Source: Roseibium sp. HPY-6
Lineage (GTDB): Bacteria > Pseudomonadota > Alphaproteobacteria > Rhizobiales > Stappiaceae
NCBI RefSeq assembly: GCF_040530035.1
Contig: NZ_JBEWCD010000003.1
Coordinates: forward strand, 648,501-712,500
Length of the DNA: 64,000 bases
Direction: 5' to 3'
The notes below the pieces were generated by a model that saw only the letters and a program-made list of their open reading frames with translations, searched no databases and was not told where the DNA came from. Numbering within the stretch: the first letter of the stretch is position 1; each line of letters begins with the position of its first letter. Below are positions 17,931 through 27,164 of this stretch, in pieces. Both the position numbers and the translations under genes were made by a program.

Positions 17931-19100
17931 ATGAGCACGCCCATCTATCTTTCCGCGCGGGAGGCCGCTGCCGAACTCGGCGTCCAGCCTGCAACGCTAT
18001 ATGCCTATGTCAGCCGGGGCCTTATTGCGTCGGTCGCCGGACCCGGAAAAAAGCGGCGGTACGACGCGGCGGATGTGCGGCGTTTGAAAGGACGCCGGCA
18101 GGTCGAGGACCACACCGGAGCCAAACCCCTGACAGGGGACCCTGTTCTGGAAACCGAGCTGACACTGATCTCCGAGGAGGGGCCGGTCTACCGCGGCAGA
18201 CTGGCAAGAGAGCTGGCCGAAACGTCGACACTCGAGACTGTTGCAACATTGCTTTGGGCCTCGGGTGACGATCCGTTTGCCAACAACATACCCAAGCCGC
18301 CACCCGTGTTGCCCGCAGGTCTTGGTGCCCTGGACCGGCTGATGATGGCGCTGGCCGCCTGGCCGCTTCAGGACAAGGCCGCTTATACACTCGCGCCCAA
18401 ACTGCTACAGGCAAAAGGAGCCGCGTTGCTGCGCTATTCCGTAGCGGCTCTCCTGGGTAAAGAGCCTGTCGCGGTCCCGATCCACACACAGATTGCGTCT
18501 GCATTCGGCGTTTCAGCCTCTGCCAAAAACCTGATCCGGGCGGCGCTGGTGCTATGCGCTGACCACGAACTCAATACCAGTTCGTTTACGGCCAGATGCG
18601 CGGCGTCGACACGCGCGCCACTTCATGCGGCCCTCTTGTCGGGTCTGGGTGCCTTTGCAGGGCCCAGGCACGGCGCAGCGCCGGACCGCGCAACGGCCTG
18701 GCTTGCGGAGATCCAGCCGGATACGGATATCGAAGCCTTGCTGGCGGATCGGCTCGCACGCGGCGAAACGTTGCCCGGCTTTGGACATTCCGTCTATCAG
18801 GGACGCGATCCGCGAGCCGACTGCCTGCTCGACATCTTGTTCCGGACGGAAAGCGGCCACCCCTTTGTGGAGCGCTTGCCCGGGTTGATTTCATCTGCTG
18901 ACGATCTGTTCGGATTACCGCCGAACATCGATCTGGCTCTCGCCGTGATCCAGAAAACCTATGAACTGCCCAGGGACGCAGGGAAGATCATTTTCTGTGC
19001 CGGTCGCATGACGGGATGGATCGCGCACGCTCTGGAGCAATATGCTTCTCATGAGAAAATTCGCCCGCGCGCAGCTTATGTCGGGGAACGGCCTGAATAG
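17931..19100 (+). CDS. Citrate synthase family protein with N-terminal DNA-binding-like HTH domain
   Basis: Residues about 1-55 form a MerR/excisionase-type HTH (YLSAREAAAELGVQPATLYAYVSRG then a basic GKKRRYD wing). The rest (about 60-389) is citrate-synthase-like with RHGAAP, GFGHSVYQGRDPRA and NIDLALAV, the latter replacing the usual NVDFY. One catalytic histidine region and an Asp survive but the FY pair is lost. Homologues exist as a citrate synthase family of unknown role in alphaproteobacteria. It may be an enzyme, a regulator, or a metabolite-sensing regulator; it may also pair with the divergent homologue. Confidence 0.75.
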   Translation: MSTPIYLSAREAAAELGVQPATLYAYVSRGLIASVAGPGKKRRYDAADVRRLKGRRQVEDHTGAKPLTGDPVLETELTLISEEGPVYRGRLARELAETSTLETVATLLWASGDDPFANNIPKPPPVLPAGLGALDRLMMALAAWPLQDKAAYTLAPKLLQAKGAALLRYSVAALLGKEPVAVPIHTQIASAFGVSASAKNLIRAALVLCADHELNTSSFTARCAASTRAPLHAALLSGLGAFAGPRHGAAPDRATAWLAEIQPDTDIEALLADRLARGETLPGFGHSVYQGRDPRADCLLDILFRTESGHPFVERLPGLISSADDLFGLPPNIDLALAVIQKTYELPRDAGKIIFCAGRMTGWIAHALEQYASHEKIRPRAAYVGERPE

Positions 19101-19171
19101 TGCCCGGGAGAGTTGATTCGCCTCACACCTAAATTCTATTTTGGAACAACGGCAGGGTTGGGAGGAGCAGC

Positions 19172-20065
19172 GTGACGGGTATCATCGAACATGTCGCCAA
19201 TGTCATGGTGCCTGTTCTTCTGTGTGTGCTGCTTGGGTATGCGCTGGCTTATTTCAAAGCGCCATTCGACCGGAAACTCTTCGGATCGCTTGTATCCAAT
19301 GTCGGCTATCCGACGCTGATCCTGTCTCATCTGGCAAAAGAACACGTTGCGCTGCAAACCTTTCTGACGGTCCTCGCTGCTGCTGCTGCGATGGTCGCAA
19401 TCTTTGGCTTGCTTGGTTTTGCGATCCTGAAATTGATGCGCATTTCGATCAGGGCCTATCTCGCGCCGATGATGCTTTCCAATGTTGGCAATATTGGTCT
19501 GCCGGTGGCGACCCTTGCCTTTGGAGCCGAGGGGGCGGCCGTTGCGATCGGGTTTATCGTTGTGGTTCTCACGGCAATCTTCACGATCGGCATTGCGATC
19601 CCCATGGGCAAGCCCGACTTCAAAGCCTTGGCCCGGCAACCTGTAGTCTATGCCGTATTTATTGCTCTCATTCTTCTGGCAACCGGATGGAAAATCCCAG
19701 ATCCGGTCGATGAAAGCCTTGAGATCCTCGGCGGACTGGCAATACCGATCATGCTGCTCACCCTTGGCCACAGCCTGGAAACGCTGAAACTGAGCGGGGT
19801 CTCCCGCGCGGTCATACTGTCGCTAGCCCATATCGGGATCTCGGCGATTGCCGCCTTCGCGATCACACACGTCCTGACACTCGATGCGACGATCGAAAGC
19901 GTGATCATCCTGCTCTGCTTCATGCCGCCGTCAGTAGCGACTTATCTTGCCATCTCCCAGCACCAGCCGGAGGAAGCGCACGGCGTTGCCGCGTTCATAT
20001 TCGTGTCCACCTGCCTGACGCTGGTCACGCTTCCGATCGTGTTGACCTACTGGGCAACGGGCTAG
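19172..20065 (+). CDS. AEC (auxin efflux carrier) family transporter
   Basis: The 297-residue hydrophobic protein has about ten membrane segments in two five-helix halves, with a polar break near residues 145-155, and the family signature GNIGLPVATLAFG near residue 109. Bacterial members export or exchange malonate, malate or other organic acids. A GTG start is preceded by GGAGGAG. Its position after the citrate synthase genes suggests carboxylate export, but this is inference. Its stop codon overlaps that of the convergent GNAT gene in a shared CTAG. Confidence 0.85.
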   Translation: MTGIIEHVANVMVPVLLCVLLGYALAYFKAPFDRKLFGSLVSNVGYPTLILSHLAKEHVALQTFLTVLAAAAAMVAIFGLLGFAILKLMRISIRAYLAPMMLSNVGNIGLPVATLAFGAEGAAVAIGFIVVVLTAIFTIGIAIPMGKPDFKALARQPVVYAVFIALILLATGWKIPDPVDESLEILGGLAIPIMLLTLGHSLETLKLSGVSRAVILSLAHIGISAIAAFAITHVLTLDATIESVIILLCFMPPSVATYLAISQHQPEEAHGVAAFIFVSTCLTLVTLPIVLTYWATG

Positions 20066-20538
20066 CTGTCCGGTTCGAATTGAAAGCGCATGTGAACGAT
20101 GCGCTTATCGCCGCGCTGTTCCTCGTGGGTCTCGACATAGCCGGCGCGCTGGTACCAGGCACGATTTTCCTGCATCAGCACATTCGTATAAAGCCGTAGC
20201 TCGGAAAACCCCAACTGCTGTGCCCTGTGATGTGCCCATTCGAGCATCCGGCGCCCAAAACCCCCACCCTGGCAATCAGGGTCAACGGCGATGCTCTCGA
20301 TCATCAGGTGATCGTCCTGTGGAACCAGTACGAGGCTTGCCGCGATGTCCGGACCGGCGCGCAAAACCCAAACTTCTGCACTACGGATCAGAGCGCCATA
20401 GTCGGCCGTCATTGGCAGCGGGACTGCGTTCATCACCGGAATGAATCTCTCATAGGCACGCCGTGCGAGATCGCGAATGGCCGCCTCATCTTGCGGCAAA
20501 GCCCGTTTCGGGTCGATTGCAGGTTCTGCCGGTTCCAT
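20062..20538 (-). CDS. GNAT family N-acetyltransferase
   Basis: The 158-residue protein has the acetyl-CoA-binding motif A, AVDPDCQGGGFGRRML (about residues 84-99), and motif B in the following ENRAWYQRAGYVE. It transfers an acetyl group from acetyl-CoA to an unknown amine. It lies 5 bp downstream of the PEP-mutase-like gene, on the same strand, so the two are probably cotranscribed. Confidence 0.85.
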   Translation of the reverse strand: MEPAEPAIDPKRALPQDEAAIRDLARRAYERFIPVMNAVPLPMTADYGALIRSAEVWVLRAGPDIAASLVLVPQDDHLMIESIAVDPDCQGGGFGRRMLEWAHHRAQQLGFSELRLYTNVLMQENRAWYQRAGYVETHEEQRGDKRIVHMRFQFEPDS

Positions 20539-20543
20539 TCGCG

Positions 20544-21377
20544 TCAGGGCCGGGCTTTCATGAAGGATTCAAAGTCGCTCATTCCCTGTGCGCGATCGAA
20601 ACAGCCGAAAGAACCGCCGTCCTTCATGTCTTCCGCCGCGGCGACGAAAGCACCCAGGGCAATGCGCGCAAGTCCGGCGCCGATGGAAACCCGCGCAACT
20701 CCCATATCGGCGAGTTCTTTTCGCGTAAGATGGAAATTCTTGCGGCCTGCCAGCACGTTCATGGGTGTTTTGACGGCAGACAGCACGGCCATGATCTGTT
20801 CCTTGTCCTTTAATTGCGGTGCGTAGACACAGTCCGCTCCGACGTCGACAAAGGCATTCAGTCTTTTGATCGTCTCATCAAGCTCATGCTGGGTCTTTAC
20901 CGGACCTTCGCTGCGTGCCGTCAGGACAAAATCCGGCGCGATGCGGTTCTTGGCGTCAACAGCCGCCTTGATGCGTTCGACGGCTTCTTCAAGCGGATAA
21001 TAAGGGTTGGCCGGTTTTGTCGTGTAGTCCTCAATGGAGCACCCGGCCAGGCCGACTTCGATGGCTCCCTCGACGGTTGCGACGACATCTTCTGGACTGT
21101 CGCCAAAGCCGTTTTCAAGATCTCCATTCACCGGCAGACTGGTTGCGCTGATGATATCCGCCGCATGGCTGAGCGCCGCATCGCGAGTGATAAGGCCTTC
21201 GGCATCCCGGACCCCCTGCGTCCAGGCGTAGCCAGCGCTGGATGTCGCCAGGGCATCGAAGCGCATGCCATCAAGAATGCGGGCGGAACCGATATCGAAC
21301 GGGTTGGGCATCAGGAAAGCCCGTCCCTTTTCGTGTAGAGCCTTGAAAGTGGCGCGACGGTCTGCAGCGGTCTGCAT
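20544..21377 (-). CDS. Isocitrate lyase / PEP mutase superfamily protein
   Basis: The 277-residue protein begins with the MPNPFDIGSARIL motif and shows the superfamily's metal/oxoacid loops: LPVNGDLENGFGD (near 85), GCSIEDYT (near 113) and FVLTARSE (near 150). Members cleave or rearrange C-C or C-P bonds of 2-oxo or 2-hydroxy acids (carboxyphosphonoenolpyruvate mutase, methylisocitrate lyase, oxaloacetate decarboxylase-like). The Cys of the KKCGH lyase loop is not evident, so it is not a classical isocitrate lyase. The substrate is unknown. Confidence 0.8.
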   Translation of the reverse strand: MQTAADRRATFKALHEKGRAFLMPNPFDIGSARILDGMRFDALATSSAGYAWTQGVRDAEGLITRDAALSHAADIISATSLPVNGDLENGFGDSPEDVVATVEGAIEVGLAGCSIEDYTTKPANPYYPLEEAVERIKAAVDAKNRIAPDFVLTARSEGPVKTQHELDETIKRLNAFVDVGADCVYAPQLKDKEQIMAVLSAVKTPMNVLAGRKNFHLTRKELADMGVARVSIGAGLARIALGAFVAAAEDMKDGGSFGCFDRAQGMSDFESFMKARP

Positions 21378-21555
21378 TTTGAATTTCTCCCATTGGTTGT
21401 ATTGCGAGAATTCTTTTATTCAGAGTTTATAGCGGGAATCAGCCTGGTCCGCCAACGCTTTCAAATCCGCACTCCGGACACCAGAACCAGTTCGCCTAAA
21501 AAACAGGTACCTGTTGGGCGAGGCTTCAAGACCCTGTCGCCTTTGGGTTCCGAAA

Positions 21556-21586
21556 CGAAAAATGGCACCCGGTAAGAGGTGCCATT
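21556..21586 (-). terminator. Terminator of the DUF1203 gene
   Basis: AATGGCACC/GGTGCCATT arms (21561-21569, 21578-21586) form a perfect 9-bp stem on an 8-nt loop; on the minus strand the run TTTTT straddles the base of the stem. Confidence 0.75.
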
Positions 21587-21617
21587 CCTGTTCGAACGCC
21601 GTTCGATAGCCTCTAAA

Positions 21618-22082
21618 CTAGTTGTCCGCACGCGTTACTTTTGCTGCGAAACACCCGCGCCGGGCGAAATGCAAATGTAGATACGCCACCTTTGAATTGG
21701 CGAAGAATGTGGAGATCAGATCCGTGACCTCCTCACCATCGACAACCTCCGCATCGATCATTTCGTGATTGGAATCGAACGCCCGGACCGAAAGCAACCT
21801 GCTCGCTATGGACGGCGGCACGCAATCCGTATCGGGGCGGTGCTCCTTCGCGCCGTCGGCGACAAAAATTGCGTGACGCGACCGGTAGGGTGTTTCCGCC
21901 GGCTGATGCTCAAAGTTTAACAGCAGAACTCTTTCACCTTGGGCAGCGTCGGATAGTGAGACCCGGCAGGGAGATGCACCATTCGAGATGTGAACCTGAA
22001 TGTTGCGGCGTGCCAGTTCTTCATCCGAAAGACCGTAGAATTGCGAAAATTGCTCTGCTGGAAGCGGGTGGATCTGAAACAT
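21618..22082 (-). CDS. DUF1203 family protein
   Basis: The 154-residue protein has the DUF1203 pattern FYGLSDEELARRNIQ, then PCRVSLSDAAQGERVLLLNFEHQP and TPYRSRHAIFV in the first half. No function is established for the family. The start at 22082 is chosen because AGGAG precedes it. Its own terminator suggests a single-gene unit. Confidence 0.8.
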   Translation of the reverse strand: MFQIHPLPAEQFSQFYGLSDEELARRNIQVHISNGASPCRVSLSDAAQGERVLLLNFEHQPAETPYRSRHAIFVADGAKEHRPDTDCVPPSIASRLLSVRAFDSNHEMIDAEVVDGEEVTDLISTFFANSKVAYLHLHFARRGCFAAKVTRADN

Positions 22083-22155
22083 GGGTGAACTCCTCATTCA
22101 TTCTGAGGAAAGCCTAGGATCCGGTCCTTTTGAACGCGACCCGATTTGCGAGCCG

Positions 22156-23325
22156 TCACGCGTCGGATGTCTGCTGGCGATGCCAGCTGACCAGCAAGAT
22201 CATGCCCATGATGAGGAGGTAGGGCAGATAGAACCGGGTTTCATAATGCGGAAAAACCAGATACTTGGCGCAGATCGATGTGAACACCGCATAGAGCAGT
22301 ACCAGTGACCTTTGATCCATCTTTCCCGGGGAAATACAGCGGGCAAAAAACATCGCAAGCGCGAACAGGACGGCAATCCATGTAAAGCCCATCAGGGCCC
22401 TGACTGTCGAACGCAACAGCATTTCGACATAGGTTCCGACGGAAAACGGAGGATCGAAGCCTTCGAGCGTCGGCACGTATTCAATATGTGTGAACCACAT
22501 ATGGATCCACCAGCCCGGGTGATCCGAGCCGCGGGTCAGCCAGAGATAAATTGCAAGGCAAGCGGCAAAGCACCCCGTGATCGACCAGCGGCCCGGCCCG
22601 TAGATCGCCGCGAAAACAAAAAACACTCCGATAAATGCCAGATGATCGGGACGGACGAGAAACGCTCCGATAAGACAGAGGGCCGCCGGGATATCCAGGC
22701 GTTCCACGTAAAAAAGAGCGGCCAAGAGCAGGAAAAACGTCGCATAGAGATCCGGTGAAATGAGCTGGGCTGCGTATCCGAAGGACGACAGCATCAGCAT
22801 CGCAACCACGACGGGCCCATACACCAGCGTTCCCGTTCTCCCCATCCAGGCCAACAATACGCCGCCGACCGCAACAACCGACAGTATCGAGATCAGTCGC
22901 AGTGCCTCGACCGGTCCGGTAAACGGTGCGAGCAGGCGCGCCGTTTCCACATAGAGAACCTTGAGCCGGTAGAAGCCGAGCATCGTGTGGAAGGCATCCG
23001 CGTCCTTCGCCTGATGGATACGGTAGGGCCGGTCTTCGGTCAGCGTTGTGTACTCGCCGTCTGAGATATTCTCTCGAACAAGCGCGTAGGTTTGAGCGTG
23101 CAGGGTGCCAATGTTGTCAGTCTCAGGCTCAATGATTGCTGCCGTGTAGGCCAGCATATCCCAGTTGGAGACCGGGAAGATGTGTATCACGGCAGCTGTC
23201 ATAAGAACGAAGAGGGCAAGGATCCCGGCACCGAGCCAGCTGCGCAACGGTCGGTAGATACGGCAAATGACGTGATACACCGTCAGAAAAGTGCCTTCCA
23301 GGCTGCGCTGTACTGAGTTGGACAT
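22156..23325 (-). CDS. Polytopic membrane protein, glycosyltransferase-C-like
   Basis: The 389-residue protein has about 9-10 predicted membrane helices. A large extracytoplasmic loop follows the first helix and contains NWDMLAY and other acidic residues; later loops contain FLVRPDHLAF and HYETRFYLP. This layout (acidic motif in loop 1, HYETR near the end) resembles GT-C mannosyltransferase-type proteins, but no specific family is recognised. It may glycosylate lipids or envelope proteins. It stands apart from polysaccharide genes. Confidence 0.55.
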   Translation of the reverse strand: MSNSVQRSLEGTFLTVYHVICRIYRPLRSWLGAGILALFVLMTAAVIHIFPVSNWDMLAYTAAIIEPETDNIGTLHAQTYALVRENISDGEYTTLTEDRPYRIHQAKDADAFHTMLGFYRLKVLYVETARLLAPFTGPVEALRLISILSVVAVGGVLLAWMGRTGTLVYGPVVVAMLMLSSFGYAAQLISPDLYATFFLLLAALFYVERLDIPAALCLIGAFLVRPDHLAFIGVFFVFAAIYGPGRWSITGCFAACLAIYLWLTRGSDHPGWWIHMWFTHIEYVPTLEGFDPPFSVGTYVEMLLRSTVRALMGFTWIAVLFALAMFFARCISPGKMDQRSLVLLYAVFTSICAKYLVFPHYETRFYLPYLLIMGMILLVSWHRQQTSDA

Positions 23326-23392
23326 CCCCGAAGCCTCGCTGACATAACGAGATCAGTTGTCGCAAAGTCTCGTAAGAATTATGTAAACGCGA

Positions 23393-23800
23393 TCACCGCC
23401 CGCGTCTTGCCATGCCAAGGGAACTCGGAGCGGTTTCGCGAAAACCGAACTGCTCGTAGAGGTGATTTGCCGGAACGTCTGCGATCAGGCTCACATAAAT
23501 GGAAGGTGGCAGCCTTGTCTCGATGAAGGAAGTCAAAGCTTCCATGATTTTCTTGCCAAGGCCCCGGCCCTGGAAATCCGGATGGACGATAATGTCGGCG
23601 ACTTGAACAAAGCACCCGCCGTCACCCACGAGACGTCCCATGCCGATGGTCCGATCCTGGTCAAGCAGCATCACTGAATAGAGGCTGTTTTTGAGCCCGA
23701 TGTCGGCCGCATCCCTGTCGTAAGAGCTCAATCCTCCGGCAGCGCGAAGACTTAAATAGGTGTCTGTATCGGATATCTGCTCTGACAATCTGATTGTCAT
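23393..23800 (-). CDS. GNAT family N-acetyltransferase
   Basis: The 135-residue protein is a minimal GNAT domain with the acetyl-CoA loop IIVHPDFQGRGLGKKIM (about residues 70-86) and the C-terminal HLYEQFGFRET. The start at 23800 gives the family length; upstream in-frame sequence does not look coding. It is divergent from the GMC oxidoreductase. The substrate is unknown. Confidence 0.8.
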   Translation of the reverse strand: MTIRLSEQISDTDTYLSLRAAGGLSSYDRDAADIGLKNSLYSVMLLDQDRTIGMGRLVGDGGCFVQVADIIVHPDFQGRGLGKKIMEALTSFIETRLPPSIYVSLIADVPANHLYEQFGFRETAPSSLGMARRGR

Positions 23801-23970
23801 GTCGGCTTGTCTGCCTCTGAAGTAAGTGAGCGTATCATTGCCTGTATGCGGCCAGTTTGCAGCTGCCATGGCGAACTCCGTTCGCGAACGAGGCCTGTTT
23901 CTACTGGTGGCTAGCTTGACCACTGCGTTCTCTCGTGCCTCCATCGGGCAAACAAGGTGTGGGAGGATAG

Positions 23971-25584
23971 ATGCAGGATCTCGGTTCATGGGACTATGTA
24001 ATTGTCGGCGCGGGAACTGCAGGGTGTGTTCTTGCCAACAGGTTGTCCGAAGACCCGGATGTTAAGGTGCTTTTGCTCGAAGCCGGCAAACGCGACAACT
24101 ATATCTGGATCCATATCCCGGTTGGTTACCTTCATTGCATCGGCAATCCTCGCGTTGATTGGGGCTTCAAGACCGCCTCCGATCCCGGGTTGAACGGGCG
24201 CTCGTTGCTATATCCGCGCGGCAAGGTTCTGGGCGGCTGTTCGTCGATCAACGGCATGATCTACATGCGCGGACAGGCCTGGGACTATGATCATTGGCGC
24301 CAGCTCGGGCTAGCCGGATGGGGATGGGACGACGTTCTCCCATACTTCAGAAAATCGGAAGACCACTACAGCTGGGACGATGACCATCATGCGCAAGGCG
24401 GAAATCTGCGTGTTGAAGAGCAGCGGATGTCATGGGAGCTGCTTGATGCGTTTCGCGATGCGTGCGAGCAAAACGGTATACCTAAGACCCGGGATTTCAA
24501 CGGCGGCGACAATTTCGGATCAGCCTATTTTCAGGTCACCCAGAAATCGGGCCTGCGGTGGAACGGGGCAAAGGCTTTTTTAAAGCCGGCCGCCGACCGG
24601 CCCAACCTTCGTGTACAGACTGAAGCCCATGTTGAGCGGATCCTGTTCGAAAACGGCATGGCAACAGGGCTCAAGCTGAAGGTCGCCGGATCTGAGGCCA
24701 AAGTGCAGGTTGACGGTGAACTGATTGTTGCGTCCGGCGCCATCGGCTCGCCGCAACTTCTTGAACTGTCAGGAATCGGTCGGCCGGATGTTCTCAAGGC
24801 AGCAGGCATCGAACCGCTTTCGGAAAGTCGCAATGTCGGCGAAAACCTGCAGGACCACCTGCAACTGAGACCGGTTTTCAAGGTGAAGAACGCCCTCACC
24901 ATGAACGAACTTGCCGGCAGCTGGGTCGGCAAGGCGAAGATCGGGCTTGAATACCTCTTCAAACGCTCCGGTCCGATGTCTATGGCGCCCAGCCAGCTGG
25001 GTGTTTTTGCCCGCACGGATCCGTCGTTTGAGACGCCCAATGTGCAGTATCACGTGCAACCGCTGTCACTGCCCAAGTTCGGTGAGCCGTTGCATGCTTT
25101 CCCGGCGATGACGGCAAGTGTCTGCAACCTTCGCCCGGAAAGCCGGGGCAGCGTTCACATTGCCTCGACGAACACATCAGACCAGCCGGACATAAAACCC
25201 AATTACCTTTCGGCAGAAGCCGACAAGCGGGTAGCCGCTGACGCCATTCGCCTGACCCGCAGGATCATGGCGTCCCCCGCCATGCAGCCTTACGAACCGG
25301 AGGAGTTTCTACCGGGGCCCGATTACACCAGCGAGGATGAGCTGGTGAAAGCGGCAGGGGACATCGGAACGACAATTTTTCATCCGGTCAGCACCTGCCG
25401 GATGGGTACCGACGAGGCGTCGGTCGTTGATGGCCGTCTGAAACTGCGGGGGTTTGAGAACATTCGTGTGGTGGACGCATCGGTCATGCCGTCCATCACA
25501 TCCGGCAACACCAATGCGCCCACGGTCATGATCGCCGAAAAAGGGTCTGACATGATCCGGGAAGACCGGCGGGCAAACGCATAA
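23971..25584 (+). CDS. GMC family oxidoreductase (choline/alcohol dehydrogenase-like)
   Basis: The 537-residue flavoprotein opens with the FAD motif VGAGTAGCVLANRLSED and carries both GMC signatures, LGGCSSINGMIYMRGQ (about 89-104) and GAIGSPQLLELSGIG (about 258-272). The C-terminal catalytic histidine region FHPVSTCRMG and SITSGNTNAPTVMIAEKG are intact. It oxidises a primary alcohol or choline-like substrate to an aldehyde, passing electrons to a quinone. Without betB or betI alongside, choline is not assured. GGGAGGA precedes the ATG. Confidence 0.88.
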   Translation: MQDLGSWDYVIVGAGTAGCVLANRLSEDPDVKVLLLEAGKRDNYIWIHIPVGYLHCIGNPRVDWGFKTASDPGLNGRSLLYPRGKVLGGCSSINGMIYMRGQAWDYDHWRQLGLAGWGWDDVLPYFRKSEDHYSWDDDHHAQGGNLRVEEQRMSWELLDAFRDACEQNGIPKTRDFNGGDNFGSAYFQVTQKSGLRWNGAKAFLKPAADRPNLRVQTEAHVERILFENGMATGLKLKVAGSEAKVQVDGELIVASGAIGSPQLLELSGIGRPDVLKAAGIEPLSESRNVGENLQDHLQLRPVFKVKNALTMNELAGSWVGKAKIGLEYLFKRSGPMSMAPSQLGVFARTDPSFETPNVQYHVQPLSLPKFGEPLHAFPAMTASVCNLRPESRGSVHIASTNTSDQPDIKPNYLSAEADKRVAADAIRLTRRIMASPAMQPYEPEEFLPGPDYTSEDELVKAAGDIGTTIFHPVSTCRMGTDEASVVDGRLKLRGFENIRVVDASVMPSITSGNTNAPTVMIAEKGSDMIREDRRANA

Positions 25585-25649
25585 GAGTGCCGTTGAAGAC
25601 TTGAAGCGGATCAACTAGCAATCGGATCGACGCCAAACCCGGAGCACGG

Positions 25650-26411
25650 ATGCTTTTACGCCTGATCCTCTTTGTTACCCTTCTGACCGGGCCAATTCCG
25701 ATTGCGGCCGCCGGGTCGGATTTGACGGTTTTTGCGGCCGCGAGCATGCGTGAAGCCCTTGAACGCATTGGCTCTGCATACGAAGCCGACACCGGCAAAA
25801 GCGTGGTGTTTTCGTTTGCGGGAACGGGAATACTCGCACGACAGGTGGAAGCCGGTGCACCGGCGGACATCTTCGTGTCCGCTGACGCTGACTGGATGGA
25901 TTATGCAGTTGAAAGGGACGCCGTGGATCCCGGGTCGGTCCGGCAGATTGCGTCCAACGCGCTCGTTTTGATCGGGCAAAAAGACGATGAACCCCTTTCG
26001 CTGACGGCAGCGGTGCTTGATGGCCGTCTTGATGGGGAGCGATTGGCGATTGCCGATCCGGACACGGTGCCGGCAGGTCGCTACGGCCGCGCCGCCCTTG
26101 AAGACTTGGGCATCTGGCAAAGTGTTTCCGGGCGTCTAGCGCCCATGGAAAACGTGCGTGTTGCGCTGGCATCGGTCGCGCGTGGTGACACACCGCTTGG
26201 GCTGGTGTATCGGACAGACGCCGTTATCGAGCCCGCCGTATCCATTCTGGCCGAGTTGCCGCTTTCCAGCCATCCGGAGATTCAGTACCTCGCCGCACGC
26301 ACGTCGTCGGGATCAAGCGAGGCGGCGGACGCGTTCCTGGAGTTTCTGACCAGCGAACAGTCACAAGAAATCTTGCAATCTCTGGGGTTTGTGACCGATA
26401 AGGTGGATTAG
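25650..26411 (+). CDS. modA: Molybdate-binding periplasmic protein
   Basis: The 253-residue protein has a signal peptide (cleavage after IAAA about residue 20) and the ModA landmarks TVFAAASMREAL, VFSFAGTGILARQVEAGAPADIFVSAD and ADPDTVPAGRYG. It delivers molybdate to the ModBC importer. The gene leads a modABC operon; the modB start follows 45 bp after its stop. No ModE gene is visible in the window. Confidence 0.93.
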   Translation: MLLRLILFVTLLTGPIPIAAAGSDLTVFAAASMREALERIGSAYEADTGKSVVFSFAGTGILARQVEAGAPADIFVSADADWMDYAVERDAVDPGSVRQIASNALVLIGQKDDEPLSLTAAVLDGRLDGERLAIADPDTVPAGRYGRAALEDLGIWQSVSGRLAPMENVRVALASVARGDTPLGLVYRTDAVIEPAVSILAELPLSSHPEIQYLAARTSSGSSEAADAFLEFLTSEQSQEILQSLGFVTDKVD

Positions 26412-26456
26412 ACCGCTGACCTTGCGCGGTCAGTTTGATCTACAGACCGGGCGCAC

Positions 26457-27164
26457 GTGAACGTATTCGATCTTCAACCAGACGAGTGGCAAGCTCTCTT
26501 GCTGACCTTGAGGGTCGCCGCAGTGGCGCTCGCAGTTTCCCTGCCTCTGGCCGTGCTTGTCGCCTACCTGCTTGCCCGGTACCGCTTTCCGGGCCATGGC
26601 ATTGTCAATGCGCTCGTTCACCTGCCGCTCGTTCTGCCACCCGTTGTCACCGGGTATGTTCTGCTGCTGGCGTTCGGGCGCAAAGGACCGGTCGGATCGT
26701 TTCTGGAAAACGTCTTCGGCATCAGTTTCGCTTTCAACTGGACGGGCGCGGCACTCGCGGCCGGCGTGATGGCGTTCCCACTGATGGTGCGCCCGATCCG
26801 CCTGTCTTTCGAGGCTGTCGATCCGAAACTCGAAGAAGCTGCAAAATCTCTGGGCGCACGCAAGGTCGTCAGCTTTCTGACCGTAACGCTACCGCTGGCA
26901 CTGCCCGGCATCCTAGGCGGCGCAATTCTCGGATTTGCCAAGGCAATGGGAGAGTTTGGCGCTACAATCACCTTTGTCTCGAACATTCCAGGCGAGACCC
27001 GAACGCTTGCGCTCGCGCTCTACACGGCAACACAGACACCGAGCGGCGACCTCGCGGCTTTCAGGTTGACACTGATCGCAACTTTCGTTGCCTTTGCGGC
27101 CCTGATCGCATCGGAGTTGCTCGCGCGCCGCTTGAAGGCGCAGCTGGGAGGTGACCGTGCTTGA
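26457..27164 (+). CDS. modB: Molybdate ABC transporter permease
   Basis: The 235-residue protein has about five membrane helices and the binding-protein-dependent permease loop EEAAKSLGARKVVSFLTVTLPLALPGILGG (about residues 127-156), which contacts the ATPase. The pattern of LVLPPVVTGYVLLLAFG is specific to ModB. A GTG start is used. Its last 8 bp overlap modC, indicating translational coupling. Confidence 0.93.
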   Translation: MNVFDLQPDEWQALLLTLRVAAVALAVSLPLAVLVAYLLARYRFPGHGIVNALVHLPLVLPPVVTGYVLLLAFGRKGPVGSFLENVFGISFAFNWTGAALAAGVMAFPLMVRPIRLSFEAVDPKLEEAAKSLGARKVVSFLTVTLPLALPGILGGAILGFAKAMGEFGATITFVSNIPGETRTLALALYTATQTPSGDLAAFRLTLIATFVAFAALIASELLARRLKAQLGGDRA

